A DNA stretch of 64,000 nucleotides from Bermanella sp040371755 (lineage in GTDB: Bacteria > Pseudomonadota > Gammaproteobacteria > Pseudomonadales > Oceanobacteraceae), in contig NZ_BAABWE010000012.1 in the NCBI RefSeq assembly GCF_040371755.1, positions 1-64,000 on the forward strand, in the 5' to 3' direction. The notes below the pieces were generated by a model, which worked only from the letters and a program-made list of their open reading frames with translations, was not told where the DNA came from and did no database searches. A program made the position numbers and the translations under genes. Position 1 is the first letter of the stretch. Every line of letters begins with the position of its first letter. This document shows, piece after piece, positions 26,305-35,603 of the stretch.

Positions 26305-27966
26305 CTAGCTTTTGCTTTCGTTTTCTATTTGCTTAGTGATGTAGTACTGCTGCGCAATAGACAACAGGTTATTCACTACCCAGTACAGTACAAGACCTGA
26401 TGGGAAGAACAAGAAGAATACGGTGAAAACCACTGGCATAAGCTTCATAACTTTTGCTTGCATTGGGTCTGGCGGCGTTGGGTTAAGTTGCATTTGAACA
26501 AACATGCTCACACCCATGATTAACGGCAAAATGAAGTATGGATCTTTCAATGATAAATCTTGAATCCACAGCATGAACGGCGCTTGGCGCAATTCTACAG
26601 ACTCCATTAATACCCAATACAATGCGATGAATACCGGCATTTGCACAAGAATCGGTAAACAACCACCTAATGGGTTTATCTTTTCTTTCTTGTATAAACC
26701 CATCATTTCTTGGCTAAGTTTTTGACGATCTTCACCAAACTGTTCACGAAGAGCAGCCAGTTTAGGTGCCACACGACGCATGTTAGCCATTGAACGATAG
26801 CTAGTAGCGGATAATGGGAAGAAGGCTAACTTAACCAAAATAGTTAAGAAAATAATGGCCCAACCCCAGTTGCCTAAAATTGAGTGAATAAGGGTTAGTA
26901 GCCAGAATAACGGTTGTGCTACCCACCATAACCAACCGTAATCTACAGTTAACTCTAAGTTTTCAGAAGTTTCTGCTAATAAATCTTGATCTTTAGGGCC
27001 AAGATAAAGGCTGGTGAAGGTCGATGCTTGCTCTCCAGCATTCACATTTAACGCTTCATCGTAGTAACCAATGATGTAGCTATTACCCGCTTTACGTGTG
27101 TTGTAAGTATGAGCTGCTTCAGGGTTTGGCACCCATGCACTTAAGAAGTAATGCTGTAAAAATGCAACCCAACCCCCTTGAATAGTTTCTTTAAAGCGAC
27201 CTTCATCAATGTCGTCAAAATCAATTTTATGATAACGCTCAGATGGGCGAGTAACAGCACCACCTAGGTAAGATGCCATTCCCATAGACTCCATACTGGA
27301 TGGGTCTGGGCTTCTGTCACGCTTAAATTGCGCATAGAAGTTGGCTTTCCAAGGGGCTTGGGAGGTGTTATTTACTTCATAACCCACATCTACCAAGTAA
27401 TTGCCACGTTTGAACTTAAATACTTTATCAATGACTACTTGATCTTGATTAAAGCTAAGTTTAACCACTAACTCATCACTGGTTTCATCTAATAAGTATT
27501 GAGTTTTTTCAGTACTAAATAATGCACGGCCTTTTTTATCAATACCGTTAGCACCTACTAAACCGCTTTGCGCCACATAAGTTCGCATTGGGCTTTGTTC
27601 TAATAGAACAAATGGAATATTTTTATCAGAAAGAGACTGTGGAAACGCTTTCAAAGCGGCATAAACAATGTCACCACCTTGAGGATCAATTCGGATATCT
27701 AATACATCGGTTTGTACTTCAATCAGATCTGTGGATACCACTATGTTGCTTTCAACTTGTGGTTCATCTTCGCTGACATCAGGCACATCTGCTGTTGCGG
27801 ACTGCTCAGCCATAACATTAGGAGCAGAGGACGAACTCGTCATAGACTGAGATGTCATCACTGACTGAGATATAGGGGCTTTGCCGTAATCTTCATTCCA
27901 CTGTAGTACCAGCATGTAGGAAATCACTGCTAGACCGATCAGAATGATTGCTCTTCTTGCATCCAT
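26305..27966 (-). CDS. yidC: Membrane protein insertase YidC
   Basis: Inserts and folds inner-membrane proteins such as Fo subunit c, alone or with SecYEG. The 553 residues match the gram-negative form. An N-terminal membrane anchor (RAIILIGLAVISYMLVLQW) is followed by a Ser/Thr-rich linker and the large periplasmic P1 domain (about 60-340). Five C-terminal helices carry the conserved core, including WGWAIIFLTILVKLAFFPL and INPLGGCLPILVQMPVFIAL. It lies 6 bp after yidD. Confidence 0.97.
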   Translation of the reverse strand: MDARRAIILIGLAVISYMLVLQWNEDYGKAPISQSVMTSQSMTSSSSAPNVMAEQSATADVPDVSEDEPQVESNIVVSTDLIEVQTDVLDIRIDPQGGDIVYAALKAFPQSLSDKNIPFVLLEQSPMRTYVAQSGLVGANGIDKKGRALFSTEKTQYLLDETSDELVVKLSFNQDQVVIDKVFKFKRGNYLVDVGYEVNNTSQAPWKANFYAQFKRDRSPDPSSMESMGMASYLGGAVTRPSERYHKIDFDDIDEGRFKETIQGGWVAFLQHYFLSAWVPNPEAAHTYNTRKAGNSYIIGYYDEALNVNAGEQASTFTSLYLGPKDQDLLAETSENLELTVDYGWLWWVAQPLFWLLTLIHSILGNWGWAIIFLTILVKLAFFPLSATSYRSMANMRRVAPKLAALREQFGEDRQKLSQEMMGLYKKEKINPLGGCLPILVQMPVFIALYWVLMESVELRQAPFMLWIQDLSLKDPYFILPLIMGVSMFVQMQLNPTPPDPMQAKVMKLMPVVFTVFFLFFPSGLVLYWVVNNLLSIAQQYYITKQIENESKS

Positions 27967-27972
27967 TGGTAA

Positions 27973-28251
27973 TTAGCTCTTATTCGATAATTTTTTATGG
28001 GGAACTGGATCGTATCCATGGGAACCCCAAGGATGACAGCGTCCAATTCGCTTAATACTTAGCCACAGACCAGACAAAGGACCATGCATTTCTAGTGCTT
28101 CGAGGGCGTATTCTGAACAAGTTGGGATGTGTCGGCAACGACTTGGTAACAAAGGACTGATACCAATGCGGTAAAAACGAATCGGCAGGGCAATAAAGTT
28201 AGTTAAAACTGAGCTATTGCTGACGTGTTTTTTTTCTGGAACGGTTGCCAT
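27973..28251 (-). CDS. yidD: Membrane protein insertion efficiency factor YidD
   Basis: Small amphipathic protein, 92 residues, with the invariant signature IRFYRIGISPLLPSRCRHIPT and CSEYALEALEMHG, then WLSIKRIGRCHPWG. It peripherally binds the inner membrane and assists YidC. Its start overlaps the 3' end of rnpA by 38 bp, the usual arrangement, indicating translational coupling. Confidence 0.95.
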   Translation of the reverse strand: MATVPEKKHVSNSSVLTNFIALPIRFYRIGISPLLPSRCRHIPTCSEYALEALEMHGPLSGLWLSIKRIGRCHPWGSHGYDPVPHKKLSNKS

Positions 28252-28603
28252 TTGGTTTTTGCCTTAACCGTGTCCAAAGTTGGTCCACCATGTGTCTCAA
28301 TTCGGTTTTATCCAAATCTTTAGCACCGGCTCGCGACAGTACTACACAATCAAAGTTTTCTAACTCGAACTGATGATGACGAAAGCTTTCGCGAATAATG
28401 CGTTTGATCTCATTGCGATCAACTGCTCGTTTAGCATGCTTCTTCGCCACAACTAAGCCCATTCTGGCAATCCCTAATTCATTGCGACGAGCAAGAATTA
28501 AGATTTGCTTAGACTGGGCTTTGGCATCTGCTTGATCGAATACCCGTCGATAATCCCCTGCCGTCAGAAGTCTAACGTGGCGCGGGAATACCGTGCTGGT
28601 CAT
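28214..28603 (-). CDS. rnpA: Ribonuclease P protein component
   Basis: Protein subunit of RNase P that helps the catalytic RNA mature tRNA 5' ends, 129 residues. It keeps the RNR-type motif as AKRAVDRNEIKRIIRESFR and the N-terminal FPRHVRLLTAGDYRRVF. The C-terminus is basic (KPNGNRSRKKTRQQ). It overlaps yidD and lies 6 bp downstream of rpmH. Confidence 0.96.
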   Translation of the reverse strand: MTSTVFPRHVRLLTAGDYRRVFDQADAKAQSKQILILARRNELGIARMGLVVAKKHAKRAVDRNEIKRIIRESFRHHQFELENFDCVVLSRAGAKDLDKTELRHMVDQLWTRLRQKPNGNRSRKKTRQQ

Positions 28604-28609
28604 TTCGAA

Positions 28610-28744
28610 TTATGCAGAAAGTTTACTGCGACCTTTGGCACGACGACGAGCCAAAATTTGACGACCTGATTTGGTTGCCATACGTGCGCGGAAGCCGTGG
28701 GTACGCTTGCGCTTTAGGACGCTAGGTTGAAAAGTACGTTTCAT
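28610..28744 (-). CDS. rpmH: 50S ribosomal protein L34
   Basis: A 44-residue ribosomal protein with the canonical start MKRTFQPSVLKRKRTHGFR and GRQILARRRAKGRSKLSA end. The frame extends upstream to 28816, but the extension is not part of L34. AGACAAGG precedes the ATG at 28744. It is the first gene of the rpmH-rnpA-yidD-yidC-mnmE operon, divergent from dnaA across the origin region. Confidence 0.97.
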   Translation of the reverse strand: MKRTFQPSVLKRKRTHGFRARMATKSGRQILARRRAKGRSKLSA

Positions 28745-29222
28745 GCCTTGTCTCTCAAAACTGTTAACAATAAAAATAAGGGAGCGGATTGTATTGAAAA
28801 CAGCCAATGTATTCAATCAATCTTTTACTTATTTATTATTTAATTACGTTTTTATTATTTTTTACGATTTTTAAGAGATTAGATAATTAAATAAAATATA
28901 TATGTATTGAATATATGTTTTTTATGATTTGTTATTGTTAATAGTAACGCTATTTTCTGTGGATAACCAATTAAAAGCCTTTAAATACAAGGGATTCCAG
29001 AGATGATAAATCCTGTATACTTCACGTAAAAGCTGAGTAAAAGGCCAAGATAACTTGGGGATGAAATAGGGGGTTATGCACAAGGGTGAATAAAATCTAA
29101 GTTATTCACATTTTCCTCCCGTTTATACACATATCTAATCCACAGCTGATTAACAGAGTTATCTGTGGATAACTCTGACAATATTGGTACAATGCACAAC
29201 TGTTTAAAGATGGAGTCCAGCC
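28745..29222. other. oriC: Candidate chromosome origin oriC between rpmH and dnaA
   Basis: An extremely AT-rich stretch (about 28800-28950, suitable as unwinding element) is followed by DnaA boxes. Perfect TTATCCACA in inverted orientation lies at 28958-28966 and 29164-29172. One-mismatch boxes lie at 29074 (TTATGCACA), 29102 (TTATTCACA), 29123 (TTATACACA) and 29136 (TAATCCACA). The box at 29164 sits in a perfect palindrome, GAGTTATC (29156-29163) with GATAACTC (29168-29175), close to the dnaA start. Position and layout match Pseudomonas-type oriC. Gene direction switches here. The boxes near dnaA probably also mediate dnaA autoregulation. Confidence 0.8.
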
Positions 29223-30656
29223 GTGCTGGCATTATGGGATGAATGTGTACGTTGCTTACAAGATGAGCTGCCTGCACAACAATTTAATACTTGGATACGC
29301 CCATTAAGAGCTGAGCAGTCAGAATCTGGCTTAGTGGTGTCTGCGCCTAACCGTTTTGTTAAAGACTGGGTTAAAGACAAATTCTCAAATCGTATTCAAT
29401 CACTTTTGGAAGAACTCAATGGTGGGCAGGTTTTATCGTTTGAATTGGGTATTGGCTCTAATGCCAGTACGCCTGCTTTTATAGCACCTGCGCCAATAAA
29501 ACCTGCACCTAAGCCTAAGGTTGAACCTGAACCTGCTTCGTTCACGCCAGAGGTGATAACCTCTGCCCCTGCGAAAGTTATTGCACCTGTGGCTGAAAAG
29601 ACCCGTAAAGTGCAGGTTGAAGGCAGTATTCAACACCAAAGCAGCTTAAATAAGCGGTTTACCTTTGATACCTTTGTTGAAGGTAAGTCCAACCAATTAG
29701 CTCACGCAGCTGCTCAGCAAGTTTCACAAAATGCAGGTGGCTCTTATAACCCGCTATTTATATATGGGGGTGTGGGTCTTGGTAAAACCCACTTGATGCA
29801 CGCTGTGGGCAACCATATTCAGAACCAAAACCCTAATGCCAAGGTGGTTTATTTGCATTCTGAGCGATTTGTAGCAGACATGGTTAAAGCTCTACAGTTA
29901 AATGCCATTAATGAATTCAAGCGTTATTACCGTAGTGTTGATGCTTTATTGATCGATGATATCCAATTCTTTGCTGGTAAAGAGCGTAGCCAAGAAGAAT
30001 TCTTCCATACCTTTAATGCGTTATTAGAGGGTGGCCAACAAATGATATTAACTTGTGATCGCTACCCAAAAGAAATAGATGGGCTAGAAGATCGTCTTAA
30101 AAGTCGTTTTGGTTGGGGATTAACCGTGGCGGTTGAACCACCTGAACTTGAGACTCGTGTGGCTATATTAATGAAAAAAGCTGAAGAAGAGGGTATCGAC
30201 CTTCCTCATGAAGCGGCTTTTTTTGTAGCGCAAAAGATAAGATCAAATGTACGTGAGTTAGAAGGGGCGCTTAAACGGGTGATTGCTAACGCAGCATTTA
30301 CAGGTTCTAAGATCACGTTACCATTTATTAAAGAAAGCTTAAAAGATTTATTGGCTTTATCTGATAAGCAGGTCAGTATTGATAATATTCAACGTATCGT
30401 TGCTGAGTATTATAAAATTAAGGTCTCTGACTTATTATCTAAGCGACGCTCGCGCTCTGTGGCTCGACCAAGACAAGTGGCCATGGCATTAAGTAAAGAA
30501 TTAACCAACCATAGCTTGCCAGAAATAGGCGATGCATTTGGGGGTCGGGACCATACAACGGTTCTACACGGCTGTCGCAAAATTAAAGAACTGCGTGAAA
30601 CTAACGCAGACATCAGCGAAGATTATAAAAACCTATTGCGGTCACTGACCAGTTAA
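29223..30656 (+). CDS. dnaA: Chromosomal replication initiator protein DnaA
   Basis: AAA+ initiator that binds DnaA boxes and melts the origin, 477 residues. Domain I (about 1-85) holds LPAQQFNTWIRPL, and domain II is a Pro/Ala-rich linker. Domain III has Walker A GGVGLGKTHL and Walker B LLIDDIQFFAGK. Domain IV has the DNA-binding signature GGRDHTTVLHGCRKI. The start is GTG, preceded by GGAG. It heads the dnaA-dnaN-recF-gyrB cluster, 13 bp before dnaN. Confidence 0.98.
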   Translation: MLALWDECVRCLQDELPAQQFNTWIRPLRAEQSESGLVVSAPNRFVKDWVKDKFSNRIQSLLEELNGGQVLSFELGIGSNASTPAFIAPAPIKPAPKPKVEPEPASFTPEVITSAPAKVIAPVAEKTRKVQVEGSIQHQSSLNKRFTFDTFVEGKSNQLAHAAAQQVSQNAGGSYNPLFIYGGVGLGKTHLMHAVGNHIQNQNPNAKVVYLHSERFVADMVKALQLNAINEFKRYYRSVDALLIDDIQFFAGKERSQEEFFHTFNALLEGGQQMILTCDRYPKEIDGLEDRLKSRFGWGLTVAVEPPELETRVAILMKKAEEEGIDLPHEAAFFVAQKIRSNVRELEGALKRVIANAAFTGSKITLPFIKESLKDLLALSDKQVSIDNIQRIVAEYYKIKVSDLLSKRRSRSVARPRQVAMALSKELTNHSLPEIGDAFGGRDHTTVLHGCRKIKELRETNADISEDYKNLLRSLTS

Positions 30657-30669
30657 GAGTGGGAAAGGC

Positions 30670-31773
30670 ATGAAATTCACAATCACTAGGGAAGCCCTAT
30701 TAAAGCCACTTCAGTTAGTTGCCGGCGTTGTTGAACGTCGCCAGACTCTACCTGTGCTATCCAATGTATTACTTGAAGTGAGAGGCGACCAGCTTTCACT
30801 AACAGGTACGGACTTAGAAGTGGAAATGGTCGGTAATGCTCAATTACTAGAACCAGGTACAGACGGTGAAATAACCGTTCCTGCAAAAAAATTGATGGAT
30901 ATTTGTAAGTCTTTACCTGATCAAAGCACTATTGTTATTAGTCAGGACGAGCACCGCGTACAACTGCAAGCAGGGCGTAGTAAGTTTGTATTATCCAGCT
31001 TGCCAGCCAACGAATTCCCTAATGTAGACGACATAGAGGCCACTATTACGGTGAATGTACCTCAAGCTCAGCTACGTCGAGTAATTGATCGTACAGCCTT
31101 TGCCATGGCGCAACAGGATGTTCGTTATTACCTAAACGGCTTATTACTAGAAGTAAAAGCGGATCAACTACGTGCAGTTGCCACTGATGGACACCGTTTG
31201 GCCACATGTGGTGTGCCTGTTTCATTGGAAATGGAAGGCAAAACTCAGGTTATCGTACCGCGTAAAGCCGTTTTAGAGCTGGCTAAACTGATGACAGACC
31301 CTGAATCTACTGTTGAATTGATGTTAAGTAATAATCACGTACGTGCCAAAGTAGGTGAATACACATTTACCTCTAAGTTGGTTGACGGTAAGTTCCCAGA
31401 CTACGAACGTGTTATTCCGCGCAATGGTAACAAGGTATTAATTGCCGATCGTCAGGCTTTGCGTCAGGTTTTCCAACGTACTGCGATTCTTTCTAACGAG
31501 AAATACCGTGGTGTACGCTTACTTCTTGATGAAGGCACATTACAAGTTGTGGCCAATAACCCAGAGCAAGAGCAAGCGGAAGAAAGTATCGGTGTTGAAT
31601 ACCAAAACGATGCATTAGAAATTGGTTTCAATGTGAGCTACCTGCAAGATGTATTGTCAGTATTGGATGGTGATGACATGAAGATGACCCTAGCAGATGC
31701 TAACTCTTCAGCGGTAATGGAAGAGGTAGAGAGTGGGGATTCGCTCTATGTTGTTATGCCAATGAGACTGTAA
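30670..31773 (+). CDS. dnaN: DNA polymerase III sliding clamp subunit beta
   Basis: Ring-forming processivity clamp, 367 residues, three similar domains. It starts MKFTITREALLKPLQLVAGVVERRQTLP-like sequence and ends YVVMPMRL, the conserved C-terminal hydrophobic-cleft motif. GGGAAAGG precedes the ATG. A palindromic repeat element begins right at its stop codon. Confidence 0.98.
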   Translation: MKFTITREALLKPLQLVAGVVERRQTLPVLSNVLLEVRGDQLSLTGTDLEVEMVGNAQLLEPGTDGEITVPAKKLMDICKSLPDQSTIVISQDEHRVQLQAGRSKFVLSSLPANEFPNVDDIEATITVNVPQAQLRRVIDRTAFAMAQQDVRYYLNGLLLEVKADQLRAVATDGHRLATCGVPVSLEMEGKTQVIVPRKAVLELAKLMTDPESTVELMLSNNHVRAKVGEYTFTSKLVDGKFPDYERVIPRNGNKVLIADRQALRQVFQRTAILSNEKYRGVRLLLDEGTLQVVANNPEQEQAEESIGVEYQNDALEIGFNVSYLQDVLSVLDGDDMKMTLADANSSAVMEEVESGDSLYVVMPMRL

Positions 31774-31892
31774 AAAGCTATCTGCGTTGGCAATGCTTTG
31801 TTAAAGATTAATTTAAACTCGTTACATAGCGCTGCTATGCGCCTCGCCTAAATTAATCTTTGTCGCGCCTTGCCTGCCTCGATTACGCTTTT
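31773..31892 (+). repeat. Dispersed palindromic element, copy A (after dnaN)
   Basis: Nested complementary arms. Outer AAAAGC (31773-31778) pairs with GCTTTT (31887-31892). Middle AAAGATTAATTTA (31803-31815) pairs perfectly with TAAATTAATCTTT (31849-31861). Inner CATAGC (31825-31830) pairs with GCTATG (31834-31839). Conserved blocks shared with the copies at 50277 and 62626 are CTGCGTTG, CTCGTTACATAGC, CTATGCGCCTCGC and TTGCCTGCCTCG. The outer arm touches the dnaN stop codon. Confidence 0.8.
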
Positions 31893-31906
31893 AAATAATT
31901 ACAGAC

Positions 31907-31930
31907 AAAGGGGCTTTTAGTCCCTTTTTT
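31907..31930 (+). terminator. Intrinsic terminator after dnaN
   Basis: AAAGGGG (31907-31913) pairs with TCCCTTT (31921-31927, one G-U pair), followed by TTT. It lies behind the palindromic element and before recF, so recF probably has its own promoter. Confidence 0.7.
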
Positions 31931-32040
31931 GTGCCTTGAATTTGCTTTTTTGCTGATGCTTATAATCTTTTAAATCACGATTTTTTGATGGAATCATATG
32001 ATGATCCAGTTTTTAGGAAATCAAATAGAATCAATAACTT

Positions 32041-33132
32041 ATGGCGATTGAAAGTCTGATGTTACAAGGGGTTCGCAATCTCGAGCCTTTAAATATCAAC
32101 CCTAGTCGTCAGATCAATCTTATCTATGGTGAAAACGGCTCTGGTAAAACCAGTTTACTTGAAGCTATCTACTATCTTGCCTACTGTAAAAGCTTTCGCA
32201 CCCATAAACAAAAGAACTTAATTCAGCACGGTAACGAGTCTTTAACCGCATTTTGTAAATTAACCTTAGATAAAGGCCGTTATCAATTAGGTGTGGAGCG
32301 TAATATTAAAGGGGAGCGCCGAATTAAGCTAAACGGTGAGTGGCTACAAAGTGCGGCGGAATTAGCTTCGGTACTGCCTATACAACTGTTAGACCCAACT
32401 ATGTTTCGTTTATTAGAAGGTTCACCACAACTTCGACGGGAATATTTAGATTGGGGTGTGTTCCACGTGGAACCAAATTTCATTCATCTTTGGCGCAACT
32501 TCAAAAAAGCTCACAAAACTAGAAATGCATTATTACGATCTGGTAGTGCCAGCGAAGGTGAGCGAAAGATATGGCATGAGTCTTTGGCTAAATTTGCAAA
32601 CCAAATAAATAATTACCGGCAAGAATATATCAAACGCTTAAAACCGGTATTTGATGAATTCATGGAAAGGCTTAATCCTAAGTTGGGCATTACCATGAGT
32701 TTTTATCAAGGCTGGGGAAAAGATAGAGATTATCTAGAATTACTCGAAGAAAGCTGGCCCAGTGACCTTAAAATGGGGTTCACACAACTAGGGCCACAGC
32801 GAGCTGATTTGCGCATTAAAGCCAATGGATTGCCTGCAATGGAAGTTTTATCCCGTGGTCAGCAGAAAATGGTTGTGTGCGCGCTTAAACTGGCTCAGGC
32901 ACAAATCTATCGAGATGTCTCAAATCGTCCCTGTATATTCCTAGTTGACGATTTGTGCGCAGAATTGGATTTAAACCACAGAAAAGCTTTATGTAGCCTG
33001 CTAGAAGAATTAGAATGTCAGGTCTTTGTAACCGCTGTTGAAGCAGAGCAAATAGCGGATTGCTGGTCCCAAGAAAGTCGAAGTAACATGAGTACGTTCC
33101 ACGTGGAACACGGGGCCATAAATCTAGAATAA
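32041..33132 (+). CDS. recF: DNA replication and repair protein RecF
   Basis: SMC-like ATPase that loads RecA at gaps with RecO and RecR, 363 residues. Walker A is YGENGSGKTSLLEAIYYL, the signature motif is LSRGQQKMVVCALKLAQ and Walker B is CIFLVDDLCAELD. It lies 26 bp before gyrB and is separated from dnaN by a repeat and a terminator. The coding sequence contains two parS partition sites (32459-32474 and 33095-33110), so its codons carry a second, chromosome-segregation signal. Confidence 0.97.
   Translation: MAIESLMLQGVRNLEPLNINPSRQINLIYGENGSGKTSLLEAIYYLAYCKSFRTHKQKNLIQHGNESLTAFCKLTLDKGRYQLGVERNIKGERRIKLNGEWLQSAAELASVLPIQLLDPTMFRLLEGSPQLRREYLDWGVFHVEPNFIHLWRNFKKAHKTRNALLRSGSASEGERKIWHESLAKFANQINNYRQEYIKRLKPVFDEFMERLNPKLGITMSFYQGWGKDRDYLELLEESWPSDLKMGFTQLGPQRADLRIKANGLPAMEVLSRGQQKMVVCALKLAQAQIYRDVSNRPCIFLVDDLCAELDLNHRKALCSLLEELECQVFVTAVEAEQIADCWSQESRSNMSTFHVEHGAINLE
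32459..32474. promoter_or_regulatory. parS: parS centromere site 1 (inside recF)
   Basis: TGTTCCACGTGGAACC, differing at one end base from the 16-bp pseudomonad parS TGTTCCACGTGGAACA. The 14-bp core GTTCCACGTGGAAC is a perfect palindrome. ParB encoded at 18485 is the expected binder. Confidence 0.9.
33095..33110. promoter_or_regulatory. parS: parS centromere site 2 (inside recF)
   Basis: CGTTCCACGTGGAACA, with the same perfect 14-bp core GTTCCACGTGGAAC as site 1, 636 bp away. It lies in the last codons of recF, about 3.9 kb from the rpmH-dnaA origin candidate. Confidence 0.9.
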
Positions 33133-33158
33133 ACACCGTTCTGCCAGGAGTTTGATCC

Positions 33159-35588
33159 ATGAGCACTGATGAAAACACATATGATTCTTCCAGTATAAAA
33201 GTGCTGAAAGGCTTGGATGCCGTACGTAAGCGCCCAGGTATGTATATAGGCGATACCGATGATGGCACCGGTTTACATCACATGGTGTTTGAGGTTGTCG
33301 ATAACTCTATCGATGAAGCACTAGCTGGGCACTGTAGTGAAATTAAAGTGATCATTCACCCGGATGAATCTATTAGCGTTAGTGATAACGGCCGTGGTAT
33401 TCCAGTTGATATCCATGAAGAAGAAGGGGTGTCGGCTGCGGAAGTCATCATGACAGTACTTCATGCTGGTGGTAAGTTCGACGATAACAGCTATAAAGTA
33501 TCTGGTGGTTTACACGGTGTAGGTGTCTCGGTTGTAAACGCATTATCAGATAAGCTTAAGCTGATAATTCGACGTGCAGGTAAAATCTGGGAGCAAAGTT
33601 ATACCCATGGTGTGCCAGATGCACCAATGGCAACTGTGGGTGATACCGATACCACGGGTACAACCATTCATTTCCACCCAAGCCCAGCTACGTTTACCAA
33701 TATCCAATTTAATTTTGATCAGCTTGCCAAACGTGTCCGTGAATTAAGTTTTTTGAACTCTGGTGTGCGTATTGTATTAAAAGATGAGCGTACTGACCGC
33801 GAAGAAGTATTTGAATTTGAAGGTGGCTTAAAAAGTTTTGTTGAGTATCTAAATACTAATAAAACGGCCGTAAATGATATTTTTCACTTTCAACTAGATG
33901 GCGATACCCGTGAAGACGGCATTGGTGTTGAAGTAGCTATGCAGTGGAATGACAGCTTCTCTGAGAACATCTACTGCTTTACCAATAACATCCCTCAACG
34001 GGATGGTGGTACCCACTTAGCGGGGTTCCGTGGTGCATTAACCCGTTCACTAAATAGTTATATTGAACGTGAAGGTTTGGCTAAAAAAGCCAAGGTGAAT
34101 ACCACTGGTGATGATGCCCGTGAAGGTTTAACTGCGATAGTTTCGGTTAAAGTGCCAGATCCTAAATTTAGCTCACAAACCAAAGATAAGTTAGTCTCTT
34201 CTGAGGTGAAAACCGCAGTAGAACAAGAAATGGCCCGTTGTTTTAACGACTTCCTATTAGAGCAACCACAACAAGCTAAAGAAATAGTTGGCAAAATGAT
34301 GGACGCAGCCCGCGCCCGTGAAGCCGCTCGTAAAGCCCGTGAAATGACTCGTCGTAAAGGTGCATTAGATATTGCAGGTTTGCCGGGTAAATTGGCAGAC
34401 TGCCAAGAGAAAGACCCAGCCCACTCTGAAATTTACCTAGTGGAGGGTGACTCGGCCGGCGGTAGCGCCAAACAGGGCCGAGACCGTCGCACTCAAGCCA
34501 TTCTTCCGCTTAAAGGTAAAATCTTAAACGTAGAAAAAGCGCGTTTTGATAAGATGCTGTCTTCGGCAGAAGTAGGAACCCTGATTACTGCGCTAGGTTG
34601 TGGTATTGGCCGTGAAGAATTCAACCCTGACAAACTTCGTTACCACAGCATCATCATCATGACCGATGCGGACGTGGATGGATCTCACATTCGTACACTG
34701 CTTTTGACTTTCTTCTTCCGTCAAATGCCGGAAATCATCGAACGTGGCCACATCTTTATTGCCCAACCACCACTTTATAAAATCAAGCGTGGTAAGCACG
34801 AGCAATACATTAAAGATGACCCAGCTTTAGAAGAATACCTAACCAATACTGCGTTAGATGGTGCTGCTCTGTATGTAAATGCACAGGCTCCGGGCATCAA
34901 TGGTGAGAAGCTAGAAGACTTGGTAAATAACTACCGTGGCGTACTGGCCAATATAGACCGTCTTGGCCGCGTTTATCCTGAGCGTGTACTTAAGGCTATG
35001 ATTTATATGCCAAAATTGTCCCAAGAAGACCTTAAAGATCGCACTAAGGTTGAAGCGTGGAACAAGCAACTACAGGACAAATTTGACGACCCTAAAGGCA
35101 ACGACTCACAAGTGGTTTTGGAAATTGTCGAAGACAATGAGCGCCACCTATACCTACCGGATATCAAAGTAATCAACCACAGTATTCCAACCGATTACGT
35201 GTTGAGCCATGATTTCTTCGATTCGGGTATTTATAAAAATATTTGTGCACTAGGTGAACGTCTGCAAGATCTAGTTGAAGACGGTGCTTATATCCAACGT
35301 GGTGAGCGTAAATCAGAAGTGAAGAGCTTCGAAGACGTTCTAGCTTGGTTAATGAACGAAGCACGTCGTGGTTACAGCATCCAGCGCTATAAAGGGCTAG
35401 GTGAAATGAACCCAGAACAACTTTGGGAAACCACCATGGACCCAGATGCTCGCCGTATGCTGCGCGTGACTATCGAAGATGCTGTAGCGGCGGATCAGAT
35501 CTTTACCACCCTAATGGGTGACGAAGTAGAACCTCGCCGTGCGTTTATCGAAAGTAATGCGCTGTTGGTTGAGAATTTGGATTTTTAA
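33159..35588 (+). CDS. gyrB: DNA gyrase subunit B
   Basis: ATPase subunit of the type II topoisomerase that introduces negative supercoils, 809 residues. The GHKL ATPase has VVDNSIDEALAGHC, DNGRGIP and GGLHGVGVSVVNALS. The TOPRIM domain has EGDSAGGSAKQGRDR and the metal-binding TDADVDGSHIRTL. The C-terminus has RRGYSIQRYKGLGEMNP. An insert typical of gammaproteobacterial GyrB lies in the C-terminal half. It closes the dnaA cluster and is followed by a strong terminator. Confidence 0.98.
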   Translation: MSTDENTYDSSSIKVLKGLDAVRKRPGMYIGDTDDGTGLHHMVFEVVDNSIDEALAGHCSEIKVIIHPDESISVSDNGRGIPVDIHEEEGVSAAEVIMTVLHAGGKFDDNSYKVSGGLHGVGVSVVNALSDKLKLIIRRAGKIWEQSYTHGVPDAPMATVGDTDTTGTTIHFHPSPATFTNIQFNFDQLAKRVRELSFLNSGVRIVLKDERTDREEVFEFEGGLKSFVEYLNTNKTAVNDIFHFQLDGDTREDGIGVEVAMQWNDSFSENIYCFTNNIPQRDGGTHLAGFRGALTRSLNSYIEREGLAKKAKVNTTGDDAREGLTAIVSVKVPDPKFSSQTKDKLVSSEVKTAVEQEMARCFNDFLLEQPQQAKEIVGKMMDAARAREAARKAREMTRRKGALDIAGLPGKLADCQEKDPAHSEIYLVEGDSAGGSAKQGRDRRTQAILPLKGKILNVEKARFDKMLSSAEVGTLITALGCGIGREEFNPDKLRYHSIIIMTDADVDGSHIRTLLLTFFFRQMPEIIERGHIFIAQPPLYKIKRGKHEQYIKDDPALEEYLTNTALDGAALYVNAQAPGINGEKLEDLVNNYRGVLANIDRLGRVYPERVLKAMIYMPKLSQEDLKDRTKVEAWNKQLQDKFDDPKGNDSQVVLEIVEDNERHLYLPDIKVINHSIPTDYVLSHDFFDSGIYKNICALGERLQDLVEDGAYIQRGERKSEVKSFEDVLAWLMNEARRGYSIQRYKGLGEMNPEQLWETTMDPDARRMLRVTIEDAVAADQIFTTLMGDEVEPRRAFIESNALLVENLDF

Positions 35589-35603
35589 TCAAATTACGAA
35601 CAT

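Noticed and set aside
28745..28816. Upstream extension of the rpmH frame
   Set aside because: L34 is invariably short and begins MKRTFQPS; the extension is not conserved and would cover the origin-side leader.
29223..29639. Opposite-strand frames over the origin and dnaA
   Set aside because: They are shadows of dnaA or run through DnaA boxes, with no ribosome-binding site or recognisable protein motif.
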